Of a stretch of 64,000 nt of DNA, positions 8,126 to 17,164 are shown piece after piece. Every line of letters begins with the position of its first letter. Within the stretch, counting starts at the first letter, position 1. Below the pieces are notes generated by a model. It searched no databases. It had not been told where the DNA came from and saw only the letters and a list, made by a program, of their open reading frames with translations. Source of the stretch: Paenibacillus timonensis (lineage in GTDB: Bacteria > Bacillota > Bacilli > Paenibacillales > Paenibacillaceae); contig NZ_WNZY01000005.1 of assembly GCF_009725205.1 (NCBI RefSeq), positions 186,001 through 250,000 of the forward strand. The letters run 5' to 3'. A program made the translations under genes and the position numbers.

Positions 8126-9268
8126 ATGTTGATTTTAGAACTGGCCATTATTTTGATTGCTTCCAAACTAGCGGGAGAATTAAGTGTACGGCTGAAACAA
8201 CCGGCGGTTTTAGGTAAATTGTTGATCGGGATTGTCCTGGGGCCTGCCCTTCTGGGCTGGATTAACGAAACCGAAGTACTGGAAGAGATCAGCCAAATCG
8301 GCGTGATTTTATTAATGTTCCTCGCAGGTCTTGAAACGGATGTCGACGAGTTTAAACGGACTGGGAAAGCCTCGACTTACGTAGGACTCGCAGGGATCGC
8401 TCTCCCCTTCGGATTTGGTTATTTGGCGGCCATACTGTTGGGCATGCCCCTTTTTGAAGCAATTTTTCTCGGGCTGCTGCTCTCGGCAACAAGCGTTAGC
8501 ATTTCTGTACAAGCATTAAAGGAAATGGGGCGGCTGAAATCCAGAGAAGGCACCACGATTCTCGGGGCGGCCGTCATTGATGACGTCCTCGTCATCATCC
8601 TGTTGGCCTTCGTCATGAGTTTTGCGGGCGGGGACGTCAACCTGGGGTTGGTCATCTTGAAGAAGTTCATATTTTTTGCGGTCGTCATCGTTTTGAGTTG
8701 GAAAGTCGTTCCGTGGGTCATGCGCAAGTTTGCTCCGCTGCAGGTATCCGAATCGGTGATCTCCGCGGGATTAATCATCTGCTTCCTGTATGCTTACATG
8801 GCTGAATATGCCGGCGTAGCAGCTATTATCGGTGCTTATATCGCGGGTGTCGCTCTCAGTCTGACGGATTACAAGCATGAAGTGACCGAGAAGATCGAAA
8901 CGATTGCTTATGCGGTCTTCGTCCCCGTATTCTTTACCACAATCGGCGTGAAGGTCGATTTCACCGGGCTGGCCTCCCAGATTCCTTTAATCATTGGTTT
9001 AAGCTTGCTGGCCATCGCCACCAAGCTCGTAGGTTCAGCTTATGGAGCTCGATTGGCCGGATTCGGCTGGCGCAGCGCATTAGGGATCGGATCGGCTATG
9101 GTTTCGCGTGGAGAGGTTGCTTTAATCATCGCCGCCATCGGTCAGGATGCCGGTCTACTCCAAGACGACCTGTTTGCCGTGATCGTGCTAGTCGTGTTGG
9201 TAACAACGATCGTTACTCCGCCAATGATGAAGTACTTTTTCGCTCAACCGGAAAAATCCAGCTTCTAA
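8126..9268 (+). CDS. Monovalent cation/proton antiporter, CPA2 (KefB/NapA-like) membrane domain
   Basis: A 380-residue protein with about 12 membrane helices and no soluble TrkA-N domain, so it is the short CPA2 form that exchanges K+ or Na+ for protons. Family features: AGELSVRLKQPAVLGKLLIGIVLGP, GVILLMFLAGLETDVDEF, SATSVSISVQALKEMGRL, AAVIDDVLVIILLA (the Asp pair typical of the ion site) and GSAMVSRGEVALIIAAIGQ. ATG is preceded by GGAGGATGATAAG. A structured leader and a possible leader peptide lie upstream. No adjacent regulatory subunit gene is seen. Which cation it moves cannot be told. Confidence 0.92.
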   Translation: MLILELAIILIASKLAGELSVRLKQPAVLGKLLIGIVLGPALLGWINETEVLEEISQIGVILLMFLAGLETDVDEFKRTGKASTYVGLAGIALPFGFGYLAAILLGMPLFEAIFLGLLLSATSVSISVQALKEMGRLKSREGTTILGAAVIDDVLVIILLAFVMSFAGGDVNLGLVILKKFIFFAVVIVLSWKVVPWVMRKFAPLQVSESVISAGLIICFLYAYMAEYAGVAAIIGAYIAGVALSLTDYKHEVTEKIETIAYAVFVPVFFTTIGVKVDFTGLASQIPLIIGLSLLAIATKLVGSAYGARLAGFGWRSALGIGSAMVSRGEVALIIAAIGQDAGLLQDDLFAVIVLVVLVTTIVTPPMMKYFFAQPEKSSF

Positions 9269-9407
9269 GAGGAACTTGCCTCTGCTAAATTGCGTCCAAT
9301 AATGAGAATCCGAAATCTTGAGGTGTATATAGACATCCGCCCAACCGCTCTCTCCGCGAATGCATATGATGATAATGCCTATTCATCGAAAAAAGGAGCG
9401 ATCACAT

Positions 9408-9833
9408 ATGGGATTTTTTCCATCACCAGGACCCGGCGGAGGATTTCCGGGATTTCCAGGCGGGCCCGGCGTACCGGGAGGGCCCGGATTTCCGGGAGGG
9501 GGGCCTGGAGGGTTTCCAGGCGGAGGACCGGGAGGATTCCCGGGGACACCGGGAGGATTCCCGGGAGGTGCACCAGGAGGCGTTCAAGCGCCAACGTCGC
9601 CACCCCCGCAATTCGTACCGCAAATGCAGGTCGGCACCTTTGCCATCGATCCCGGCGGGATCAGACGTTGCCTGTTTCGCAACACCTACGTTTGGCTGAA
9701 CAACGGCGAGCAATTCTGGTTCTTCCCGGTTTTCGTCGGGCGGAATTCCATTGCAGGGTTCCGATGGTTTGGGTTCTTCTGGGGGTACTTCGGCATCGAC
9801 TTGAATCAGATTCGCTCGTTCACGTGCTTCTAA
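9408..9833 (+). CDS. Gly/Pro-repeat protein with conserved aromatic C-terminal domain
   Basis: 141 residues from the ATG at 9408, chosen because AAAAGGAG lies 8 bases upstream. Residues 4-60 are almost only Gly, Pro and Phe, in units such as GGFPGG, GGPG and GFPGTP, partly in collagen-like Gly-X-Y register. After a Pro/Gln linker the last 70 residues form a compact domain rich in Phe and Trp (RRCLFRNTYVWLNNGEQFWF, FVGRNSIAGFRWFGFFWGYF) with two Cys, ending TCF. No signal peptide or definite membrane helix. Surface or spore-coat location would fit such a composition, but that is inference. A strong terminator follows. Confidence 0.75.
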   Translation: MGFFPSPGPGGGFPGFPGGPGVPGGPGFPGGGPGGFPGGGPGGFPGTPGGFPGGAPGGVQAPTSPPPQFVPQMQVGTFAIDPGGIRRCLFRNTYVWLNNGEQFWFFPVFVGRNSIAGFRWFGFFWGYFGIDLNQIRSFTCF

Positions 9834-9845
9834 AACCAGACAACG

Positions 9846-9883
9846 AAAGAGAACAACCTGAGGGCTGTTCTCTTTGTTTTTTT
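9846..9883 (+). terminator. Rho-independent terminator
   Basis: AAAGAGAACA (9846-9855) pairs with TGTTCTCTTT (9866-9875), followed by GTTTTTTT. Ends the Gly/Pro-repeat protein gene. Confidence 0.85.
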
Positions 9884-9951
9884 GCGATTGACCTTCTTAA
9901 CGATGATGAAGCTCATGCTTTCTCTGCGGTTGATGAGACGTTTGTTTTCGT

Positions 9952-10413
9952 TTATACGAGGCGGATCCCTTCGCTTCTGAGAAACCGCTCGATTTGGCCT
10001 TTATGATGTTCATCATGCCCTACAAATTCGGGGATTAGAAAGGCTAACGAATAGTTCGTTTTCCGTTGGTAAATCTCTTCCGGCAGCGCCAAGAGTTCGG
10101 CAACGACCCGCTCCCTCTCCTGAATGGTTTCCTTGATCAACTCAGATTGTGAAATACCTGATCTCGCGTAATCCGCCGCAAGTTGGTTATAGCTGTCCTC
10201 GTCGGGGAAGCGAATCATTTGACCCTGCCTTGCAGCGGGAATAACCAAGTCTTGAATAAACCGATCCCAGTTCATGAGGTGGGATACGATCTCGGCAGAA
10301 GACCACTTTCCTTTTGCCACGGGCTTCAGCCAGAATTTTGAATCGACGTTGTTCAACAGGTTGAGCCATTCGCAAAACCGCTTAAATGCGAAAATCTCCT
10401 GATTCATGTTCAT
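9952..10413 (-). CDS. DinB-like (DinB_2) four-helix protein
   Basis: A 153-residue soluble protein of the DinB/YfiT superfamily, metal-binding four-helix proteins mostly of unknown role, some being thiol-dependent transferases. Typical pieces: an N-terminal helix (FCEWLNLL), KPVAKGKWSSAEIVSHLMNWDRFI with the first putative metal His, and the C-terminal HDEHHKGQIERFL with the other two. Start ATG; the ribosome site GGAGAG is weak but present. The gene stands alone, converging with the Gly/Pro-repeat gene. Confidence 0.8.
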   Translation of the reverse strand: MNMNQEIFAFKRFCEWLNLLNNVDSKFWLKPVAKGKWSSAEIVSHLMNWDRFIQDLVIPAARQGQMIRFPDEDSYNQLAADYARSGISQSELIKETIQERERVVAELLALPEEIYQRKTNYSLAFLIPEFVGHDEHHKGQIERFLRSEGIRLV

Positions 10414-10503
10414 CCTTTATCTCTCCGATCCTCACCTGAATGTCTTGTTAACGATTCCATCATAAGCCCTATATATTGACAACAGCATGTCATATTAATA
10501 AAT

Positions 10504-10544
10504 AAAAAAGGACCCCATCCCCGCTTCAGCGGAAATGGAGGTCC
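10504..10544 (-). terminator. Rho-independent terminator of mntH
   Basis: On the minus strand GGACCTCCAT (10544-10535) pairs with ATGGGGTCC (10518-10510), with an inner CCGC/GCGG hairpin, followed by CTTTTTTATT. Lies 33 bases beyond the mntH stop. Confidence 0.85.
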
Positions 10545-10576
10545 ACTTCATAACCCTTTTCAGTGTCTGCACGACA

Positions 10577-11875
10577 TCAAAACAGCATTTGAACGATCAA
10601 GAACAGATTCAGGCCGACCACCAAGGCGGAGATGATCCAACCTAACGTCGTGGTAATCCGGTGATTCGCCAGGCTACCCATGATTTTGCGATTCGAAGTG
10701 AACAAGATCAAGGGAATCAAGGCAAAGGCAATGCCAAACGATAGAATCACTTGGCTCATGACCAACGCACTTGTCGGATTGACGCCCGAAATAATGATGG
10801 CGAGCGGCGGAATGGTCGTAATGGCCCGCCGAACGTACAGGTTGATTCGTTTGTTGATGAAACCTTGCATCACGACATCCCCTGCCATCGTACCTACCGA
10901 AGAACTCGACAGGCCGGCAATCAGCAAGCCAAGCCCGAAGGAGACGGCGGTGACGGGTCCGGCTATCGTTCCAAATTGGTGGAAAGCAACGTCTAGATCC
11001 TCCACCACCAGCCCATTCTTAAAGAGCAGTCCTGCGGATACGATCACCATCGCCATATTCACCGCCCCGGCAATCAACATGGCCAACACGATATCGACAA
11101 ATTCCAATTTGAATATTCTCTTCTTCTCAGCTTCATTACGGCCGACAATGCGGTTTTGCGTCAACGAAGAATGCAAGTAGATCGCATGTGGCATTACCGT
11201 GGCCCCTAAAATACCGGCAGCCAGCAATATGCTATCCACCCCGTCAAATCGCGGAGTTATCATGCCTGTTCCAACCGCACCGAAATCCGGATTCGCCGCA
11301 ATCACCTGAAAAGCAAAGGCCAATACCACGATTAGCACCATCGCAGCGATTCCCGCTTCCAGCGCACGATATCCCCTCCGCTGCAGTTCCAGAATCGCGA
11401 AGGAACCAATCGCGGTAATAACCGCAGCCGGCAGCATCGGTATGCCAAACAACAGATATAATCCTAATGCCGCTCCGATAAATTCGGCCAAATCCGTAGC
11501 GATAATGACCAGTTCGCTCTGGATCCACAGGAAGATCGATACCCCCTTCGGAAACCGCTCACGAGCAACCTCGGGCAGGTTCTTGCCAGTGGCGATCCCC
11601 AGTTTGGCCGATAACGATTGAATGAGCACCGCCATTAAATTGGAAGCAAAAATCACCCATAACAGAAGATACCCGTATTTGGATCCCGCGGTAATATTCG
11701 TCGCGAAATTACCCGGATCAATATAAGCAACCGCCGCGATGAACGCAGGTCCAAGAAACGGCAGCAGTCGTTTCAATCCTTTCGTTCTGCCATCCAGTGC
11801 GGCATGCGCAGACGATTTGTGATCCAATCCTCTTGATGTGACTGGAGTGGTTTGATGCGCAACACTTTGTTCCAT
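10577..11875 (-). CDS. mntH: Divalent metal-ion/proton symporter MntH (NRAMP)
   Basis: A 432-residue NRAMP-family importer of Mn2+ (and Fe2+), 11 membrane helices. The two metal-site helices are clear: DPGNFATNITAGSKYGY in helix 1 and ATVMPHAIYLHSSL in helix 6. The inverted-repeat fold is consistent in length. I chose the ATG at 11875 (MEQSVAHQTTPV) over an upstream ATG at 11920, because GGGAGGG lies 10 bases before it and because the upstream ATG would fall almost at the MntR-like box and promoter. Single-gene unit with own promoter, MntR-like operator and terminator. Confidence 0.95.
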   Translation of the reverse strand: MEQSVAHQTTPVTSRGLDHKSSAHAALDGRTKGLKRLLPFLGPAFIAAVAYIDPGNFATNITAGSKYGYLLLWVIFASNLMAVLIQSLSAKLGIATGKNLPEVARERFPKGVSIFLWIQSELVIIATDLAEFIGAALGLYLLFGIPMLPAAVITAIGSFAILELQRRGYRALEAGIAAMVLIVVLAFAFQVIAANPDFGAVGTGMITPRFDGVDSILLAAGILGATVMPHAIYLHSSLTQNRIVGRNEAEKKRIFKLEFVDIVLAMLIAGAVNMAMVIVSAGLLFKNGLVVEDLDVAFHQFGTIAGPVTAVSFGLGLLIAGLSSSSVGTMAGDVVMQGFINKRINLYVRRAITTIPPLAIIISGVNPTSALVMSQVILSFGIAFALIPLILFTSNRKIMGSLANHRITTTLGWIISALVVGLNLFLIVQMLF

Positions 11876-11921
11876 CTTGACTATCCCTCCCTTAAACCAT
11901 CCAATGTTGTCTATATCCATT

Positions 11922-11942
11922 AATGTTTCCTTAGTGCAACTT
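11922..11942 (-). promoter_or_regulatory. MntR-like operator of mntH
   Basis: Minus-strand AAGTTGCACTAAGGAAACATT resembles the Bacillus MntR box (TTTTGCATnAGGGAAA type, from memory of the B. subtilis mntH operator). It lies at and just downstream of the predicted transcription start, a place where a Mn-loaded repressor would block transcription. Confidence 0.6.
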
Positions 11943-11951
11943 TATAGCATT

Positions 11952-11980
11952 AGTATATGCTTCATATTGAAAAATGTAAA
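11952..11980 (-). promoter_or_regulatory. Sigma-A promoter of mntH
   Basis: Minus-strand TTTACA (11980-11975), a spacer of exactly 17 bases and TATACT (11957-11952). Close to the consensus TTGACA-17-TATAAT. Predicted start near 11945. Confidence 0.75.
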
Positions 11981-12117
11981 TCCATTTTCTTGCGAAATTG
12001 AAATTTCTATTTAACGAATTCGACACTTGTTCTCCTGCGGTTTCCCCTATCATATGGAATGTAGATCATCGTCGTCATAACCCATTCCATTTCATAGGGT
12101 AGAGAAGGAGCTTGAAT

Positions 12118-12711
12118 ATGAACCTTAAAATGATCAGTAGTAAAGCTGTTATTGCACTCCTCGCAGCCGGAATCCTTGGCATTAGTACATGGGCTACATC
12201 CAGCAGTGTCGTTAAGGCGCAGTCACCGAAGCCCACAGCTGCCCAGATCCAGAAGGAAGCCACCGCGCATGCCTTAGATACCTTAAACAGCTTCTATAAA
12301 CCGGCATTAAAAGGGCAGTTCCCTGGAGCCGTCGCCGGTTTGACGGTTGGCAAAAGCAGCAAGAAAGACGTGATCAAGCTGATCGGCGATCCTTCTATCG
12401 CCGGCAAAGGAAGCTTGGCATTTGACTTGTACAGCGCAAACATGGGCAGTCCGGGTTACGCTTTTTCCTATGCAAAAGATAAGATTCAGGAAATGCGCTA
12501 CTTCGGCACCAACGTGGAACGCCAAACCAATATCGGCGGCATTACCATGAAAATGCTGAAGCAAAACTGGTTTGCACCGGACGCAAGCAGCACGATCAAG
12601 AACGGCAACGCCAAGCAGACCAAACTGACCTATATCCGCGGCGATTACAAACTCGAATTCATATTTAATAGCAGCACGGACCTGGATCACATCAATCTCC
12701 TAAAGAAATAA
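12118..12711 (+). CDS. DUF4309 (YjgB-like) secreted protein
   Basis: 197 residues. N-terminal signal peptide (KMISSKAVIALLAAGILGISTWA, cleavage probably after the VKA of SSSVVKAQS) and a DUF4309 domain: FYKPALKGQFPGAVAGLTVG, then KKDVIKLIGDPS, YAFSYAKDKIQEMRYFGTN and LEFIFN, an arrangement seen in B. subtilis YjgB. The fold recalls small membrane-proximal beta-lactamase-inhibitor-like modules but no function is known. Start at 12118 chosen for AGAAGGAG at 7 bases; a TTG 6 bases upstream is less likely. Stands alone, convergent with the MalT-like gene. Confidence 0.85.
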   Translation: MNLKMISSKAVIALLAAGILGISTWATSSSVVKAQSPKPTAAQIQKEATAHALDTLNSFYKPALKGQFPGAVAGLTVGKSSKKDVIKLIGDPSIAGKGSLAFDLYSANMGSPGYAFSYAKDKIQEMRYFGTNVERQTNIGGITMKMLKQNWFAPDASSTIKNGNAKQTKLTYIRGDYKLEFIFNSSTDLDHINLLKK

Positions 12712-12732
12712 GCCATCTGATCTTCATCTTAG

Positions 12733-12786
12733 AAAAAAGAGGCTGAGCCGGACGTGCGACTCTTAGAGACCACGCCGGTTCAGCCT
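12733..12786 (-). terminator. Terminator of the MalT-like gene
   Basis: Minus strand: AGGCTGAaCCGGcGTG (12786-12771) pairs with CACGtCCGGcTCAGCCT (12756-12740), then CTTTTTTC. The first arm overlaps the last codons and stop of the regulator gene. May also slow transcription from the DUF4309 side. Confidence 0.75.
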
Positions 12787-15371
12787 TCGATTTCTTTCCC
12801 CCGTTTGATCGCTTCCACGCGATTTTTCACCTGCAGCTTGCCGTAAATCCGGTTAATGTGAGCTTTGAGCGTTCCCATACCGATGCCTAATGCTTCTACA
12901 ATCGAAGGATTATCCATCCCTTCCTCCATGCAGCGAAAGATCGTAAGTTCTCGCGGCGTGAGTAACGTCTCTAAGCCCTTCGAGGATGCTGCAGCCCCCT
13001 TCGCCGGTCGATCAAAGCTTGACCATACTCTGCGTACATACTCAAGCGGCGGGGCGTTGTCATCGCGCAGGTTCCCCTTTTGTCGCTGCTCAATGTATTC
13101 GGCAAGCAAATCGGATAAACGTTGGCCTTTGTCCGTGAACACCCGGATGTAATCGTCCGGCTTCGCCAGCTTAAGCGCCGTTTCCAATTTGAGCAGTGCT
13201 TCCTGCGGTTTTCCCGCCAATTGTAAAATGATCGCCTGCAGCGTTTCGAGATCCAGTGCATCCATCGGCCGGTGGCCTCTCACGGCGATCGACAGCAACC
13301 TTTCTGATAACCGCCACGCTTCGTCTAACCGCCACGTTTCGCTCAACAGCCGAACCAGGAACGTATAAGGGAACAACTGATGGACAGACACCGGATCATC
13401 TGCCGAAAGGCCGTAGTGCTCCTGCCATTCCAGCGCCTGGCTTAAGTCTCCCTGACGCAGGCGCATCGCTGCCCGCTCCGAATCCAGTAAGATGAGAGCT
13501 TCGTTGGCACCACCCTCAACGGCTCGCCGGATCGCATCATTGATCCAGCCCTCGGCCTGTTCCGTTTCTCGTCTCGCTTGATGGATTCGAGACAGGAATA
13601 ACGAAGCGGGGACGTATACTTTTTCTGGTTGATAATGCGCTTGGCTTTGTCCCTGCAAACCCCTTTTCAAATAAATTTCCGCCTGTTCCAACTCATTGCG
13701 TTCATACAACAGTTCTCCATAGCAGACGACTACCGAATCCTGCAAGCCCATTCTTCCCATGAAGTCGATCATGCTCAAGAAGAAACCGTCGGCTAACCCG
13801 CGAGGCAAATGAAGCCCCCGCTTCCCGTTATATGAACGGAATACGGAAGGCAACAGCGGCATCAAGGGGGAGGCAAAAATCAGATCCGTTCCCTCCGGAC
13901 TATACTGCAAGGAAAGCTGAATATATTTCAGCCCCTTCACCATATCCATTTCGTATTGGGTAGCCTTAAAATTCCTGACGTAATACAGATAACCCAAATA
14001 GCGATTTCTCTCCTCCGGTTCCCAGTTGCCCCCGATCTCTTCGTCATGCTGCTCCGCTCGGCGCAGATACGTTTCAGCAAGGTCGACGTCCTGCGACCAT
14101 AACAGGGAATGCGTGTAGGAGAAATAAAGATACGGATGGAGCAACAACAGATCTTCGGGAATGGCTGACAACCAGGACTTCATCGTTGAAAACTCTCGGC
14201 GAATGAGGACGCTCCTCATTTGCTCGAGAAGTCGAATGGCTTCTTTGTAGCAAGCTCCGGCTAAGTAATAATCCACCGCTTCTTCCAGCAGTTCTCGTGA
14301 TTCGCACCATTCCGCCGCCATGCGCAGAAGAATAGCGGCATTCCCGGGTCGCCGACGCCCCTCCTCCTTGCGCAAGAAATCACCAAACAAACGATGGAAT
14401 TGATACCACTGCCGAGCGTCGTCCAGCGGAAGCAAAAACAGGTTCAGCCGGACAACCTCATCGAGCCTTTCCGCCCCGTCTTCTCCAGCAACCGCTTGGC
14501 ATAGAGAGCCGTGCAATCGCTGCAGCACGGAAACATCGAGCAGAAATTGTTGGATGGGCTCGTCCAGTGCGTCGAACACTTCTTGGAATAAATAATCCTC
14601 CACCCCGCTGCGTTCAAAAGACGGCAATTTCAGTGCCCGGAGCCCTTCGTCATGACGCCAGGACAAGGCAATTAACTTGATCCCCGTTACCCAGCCTTCG
14701 GTTTGCAGAAGAACATGTTCGATCTGATCGTGATTCAACTCCCTGTGCGCTGCCAGTCGAAAAAACGCGTCCGTTTCCGGCCTATCAAACCGCATGTGCA
14801 CGTCATGAATCTGCGATACCCAACCTCGGCTGATCCACCGGGCCTTGATAAAGTCGTTATCATGCCGGGCAGCGAAAGTGAGATGTATCGTTTGAGGCAG
14901 ATATTCCAGCATGAATGCGACGGAAGTCAGAATGTCCGGGTCTTGAATCACGTGCCAATCGTCCAGGATCAAGGCATGCGGCTGAGCCAAGTCGTTAAGC
15001 TCATTAAGTAACGCGATGACCATCGGTTCATATTGGCCGGGACTCAGCATAGCAAACGACGCATGAAACGCGTCGGATAACCGGCCCACCGCCCCCTCGA
15101 TCGCAGCCGTAACATAGTGCCAAAAGCGGATCAAATCATTATCTTTATCATCCAGCGACAGCCAAGCTACCGGACGATGCAATTGATTGGCCCATTCGCC
15201 GAGCAAAGTCGTTTTCCCATATCCGGCCGGAGCCGAGATCAAGGTCGCCCTAGCGCCCAGTCCTTCGTTTAGCCGGTCGATTAGCCGGGGACGCGGCACT
15301 GGCGCCTGGATTTTTCCAGGCTTATTGATTTTGGATAAGAGCAATATATGATTCTCGTTCATTTCGTGCAT
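12780..15371 (-). CDS. MalT-like LuxR-family ATP-dependent regulator
   Basis: An 863-residue signal-transduction ATPase with a DNA-binding end (STAND class, as E. coli MalT). N-terminal NTPase: Walker A SAPAGYGKTTLLGEW (about 48-62), Walker B ALILDDWHVI, and TFAARHD sensor region. The centre (about 350-760) is made of TPR-like helical repeats. The C-terminal LuxR helix-turn-helix reads LTPRELTIFRCMEEGMDNPSIVEALGIG and LKAHINRIYGKLQVKNRVEAI. The ATG at 15371 follows GGAGGGACTGCC and is preferred to one 24 bases upstream. It lies next to the galactoside operon but has its own terminator; whether it controls that operon is unknown. Confidence 0.92.
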   Translation of the reverse strand: MHEMNENHILLLSKINKPGKIQAPVPRPRLIDRLNEGLGARATLISAPAGYGKTTLLGEWANQLHRPVAWLSLDDKDNDLIRFWHYVTAAIEGAVGRLSDAFHASFAMLSPGQYEPMVIALLNELNDLAQPHALILDDWHVIQDPDILTSVAFMLEYLPQTIHLTFAARHDNDFIKARWISRGWVSQIHDVHMRFDRPETDAFFRLAAHRELNHDQIEHVLLQTEGWVTGIKLIALSWRHDEGLRALKLPSFERSGVEDYLFQEVFDALDEPIQQFLLDVSVLQRLHGSLCQAVAGEDGAERLDEVVRLNLFLLPLDDARQWYQFHRLFGDFLRKEEGRRRPGNAAILLRMAAEWCESRELLEEAVDYYLAGACYKEAIRLLEQMRSVLIRREFSTMKSWLSAIPEDLLLLHPYLYFSYTHSLLWSQDVDLAETYLRRAEQHDEEIGGNWEPEERNRYLGYLYYVRNFKATQYEMDMVKGLKYIQLSLQYSPEGTDLIFASPLMPLLPSVFRSYNGKRGLHLPRGLADGFFLSMIDFMGRMGLQDSVVVCYGELLYERNELEQAEIYLKRGLQGQSQAHYQPEKVYVPASLFLSRIHQARRETEQAEGWINDAIRRAVEGGANEALILLDSERAAMRLRQGDLSQALEWQEHYGLSADDPVSVHQLFPYTFLVRLLSETWRLDEAWRLSERLLSIAVRGHRPMDALDLETLQAIILQLAGKPQEALLKLETALKLAKPDDYIRVFTDKGQRLSDLLAEYIEQRQKGNLRDDNAPPLEYVRRVWSSFDRPAKGAAASSKGLETLLTPRELTIFRCMEEGMDNPSIVEALGIGMGTLKAHINRIYGKLQVKNRVEAIKRGKEIEG

Positions 15372-15471
15372 GGCAGTCCCTCCGATAAAGATCATACCAT
15401 GCCGGAAGATCGGACGGGGAGCAAAAACTGAGTAGTCAGGGCCTTCGATAAAGTCCGTCTCCCCAAAATAA

Positions 15472-15495
15472 CGGACTCGCGAATTCGCGAGTCCG
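15472..15495. terminator. Perfect 24-bp palindrome, probable terminator of the galactoside operon
   Basis: CGGACTCGCGAA followed by its exact complement TTCGCGAGTCCG. On the minus strand it is followed by TTATTTT (weak T-run) and lies 22 bases beyond the binding-protein stop; on the plus strand it is followed by CACTCTTTTTT. Probably a two-way terminator. Confidence 0.7.
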
Positions 15496-15517
15496 CACTC
15501 TTTTTTCTAACAAGACC

Positions 15518-17125
15518 TTATTCGCCCAGTTGAGCTTTATAGGCATCCAGCTGTTTTTGCAGTTCAGCTAACACCTTGTCGTAACCGGCCTGTTTTAACT
15601 TGCTTCGGAACTCCTCTACCGCTTGCGCCGGATCTCCGGCTTTCCCCATCACGATGGCCGGACCTAGCTCCCCGGTGACCTGCGAAACGGCTGTCAATTC
15701 AGCTTCCACCGGCGTTTTATCGAAGACAAATTGTCCATACACGTAAGGCTTCTTGATTTTGTCGTATTCGGCATACAACGTTTCTTCGATCTGATCCCAT
15801 GTCGTTTCACTAGGAATTTCAAATTTGTCGACCCGACCGCCCCAGAAATCCGCATAGAAATTGTCTCTCGCGTCGTCGTAACCTTCCGGACGTGCACGTT
15901 TTCCGTCCTTGATCACATATTGCACGCCTTCAAGCCCATAGTTAATCAAATGATAGATTTCTTCATTGTTACGGATCAGATCATAAGCCATTAGCGCACG
16001 TTCCGGGTTTTTGCTGTGAGCCCCGAGGGACGTGCCGCCATGCGTGATCGACAGCTCCATTAGGTTCGTGCCTCGCGTCCGGGAGAACGGAAACATCTGC
16101 AGCTCCGACCCGGGTTGCGCTTTATCCATCTCTACGCGAAGTCCCGAGAACGTCTGCGTATGGTGCTGGTCGAGTCCCGACAAGCCCGCTTTCAACGCAT
16201 CGCGGTTGTTGTTCTTGTTGTTCAGGGCGTCTTCGCGCCAGAAGCCTTGATCCGCCCAGCTTTTCATCATGGTGGCATATTTCAGGAAAACGTCCTCGAA
16301 CACCGGGCTGGTCGCGGTAAATTTCTCTTCGAACGATTTCGCCGTAAATACGGGCATGAAGCCGGTAGAGATCGGAAGCTCCAGCTCATCCGTATACGAT
16401 TGCACGAATCCGCCCCAGGTTTGGGCTCCGGACGCCGCGTCCCACGGAATCACGTCCGGTTTATTGTCCTTAATGTACCGCAGGTATTTCTCAATTCCCT
16501 CCCAATCCTTAATCGGTTCGGTCATCCCGGCTTCCTTCGCCCAATCGCCGCGGTAGAAGAAGCCATGGTTGACCCACTGCGTATAATCGTTCTCCGGGAT
16601 CAAGACGATTTTGCCGTTATATTTGCTCTCGTCCCAGTCCTCCTTCGGAATAGAGTTCCACGTTTCCGGTGCGTATTTCGGGAGAAGCTCATCCAGATTC
16701 ATGAAAGCGCCGCGCTGCGCATTCCCCCAGGTGTCCAGCCAATCTGTTCCGATCGTAATCAGATCAATCGGTTCGCCGGAGGCTAATGCCAGATTGTATT
16801 TGGTCTGCCAATCCGCCCATTCGATCCATTTCCACTCCAGCTCGGCGTTGATTTTTTCTTTCATGATTTTGTTGACTTCCGTAAGGACTTTCTCGAATTG
16901 GCCATTCTTCGGTTTGTCACCCAACACGAGATAGCTAATCTTCACGAATTTGGACGTATCCACCCCACTGTCCGTCTCCTGACTGGCATTCGACTTGTTT
17001 CCTCCATTATTCGCCGTATCTCCGCTAGCCCCGTTGTTGCCGTTTGAACCGCCGCCGCAGGACGCGAGCAGCAGCACCAACAAGCTTACCATCACCCAAA
17101 TTGAAGTTTGCTTCCATCGAATCAT
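15518..17125 (-). CDS. Extracellular oligosaccharide-binding lipoprotein (LplA-like)
   Basis: 535 residues, family 1 binding protein of the large LplA/YtcQ type. Lipobox LASC within VSLLVLLLASCGGGSNG (Cys near residue 24), then a Gly/Asn/Ser linker and the domain KISYLVLGDKPKNGQFEKVL. Later parts such as EWADWQTKYNLALASGEPIDLI and HGGTSLGAHSKNPERALMAYDLI are typical. The ATG at 17125 is chosen because GGGAGG lies 9 bases upstream. It is the last gene of the operon GH35-permease-permease-binding protein, an order in which the enzyme comes first. Confidence 0.93.
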   Translation of the reverse strand: MIRWKQTSIWVMVSLLVLLLASCGGGSNGNNGASGDTANNGGNKSNASQETDSGVDTSKFVKISYLVLGDKPKNGQFEKVLTEVNKIMKEKINAELEWKWIEWADWQTKYNLALASGEPIDLITIGTDWLDTWGNAQRGAFMNLDELLPKYAPETWNSIPKEDWDESKYNGKIVLIPENDYTQWVNHGFFYRGDWAKEAGMTEPIKDWEGIEKYLRYIKDNKPDVIPWDAASGAQTWGGFVQSYTDELELPISTGFMPVFTAKSFEEKFTATSPVFEDVFLKYATMMKSWADQGFWREDALNNKNNNRDALKAGLSGLDQHHTQTFSGLRVEMDKAQPGSELQMFPFSRTRGTNLMELSITHGGTSLGAHSKNPERALMAYDLIRNNEEIYHLINYGLEGVQYVIKDGKRARPEGYDDARDNFYADFWGGRVDKFEIPSETTWDQIEETLYAEYDKIKKPYVYGQFVFDKTPVEAELTAVSQVTGELGPAIVMGKAGDPAQAVEEFRSKLKQAGYDKVLAELQKQLDAYKAQLGE

Positions 17126-17164
17126 TCGTCCCAACCTCCCTCTTCTATATCAAATTGTGAAGCC

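Noticed and set aside
9420..9590. Short repeats considered as a CRISPR array
   Set aside because: Repeats are irregular, GC-rich, without unique spacers and encode Gly/Pro units in frame.
9290..10006. 238-codon plus-strand frame over the Gly/Pro-repeat gene
   Set aside because: Arg-rich translation of the repeat DNA in the wrong frame, running through a terminator.
15472..15495. 24-bp perfect palindrome considered as a regulator operator
   Set aside because: Position just after an operon with a T-rich flank on both sides fits a terminator better, and no promoter lies next to it.
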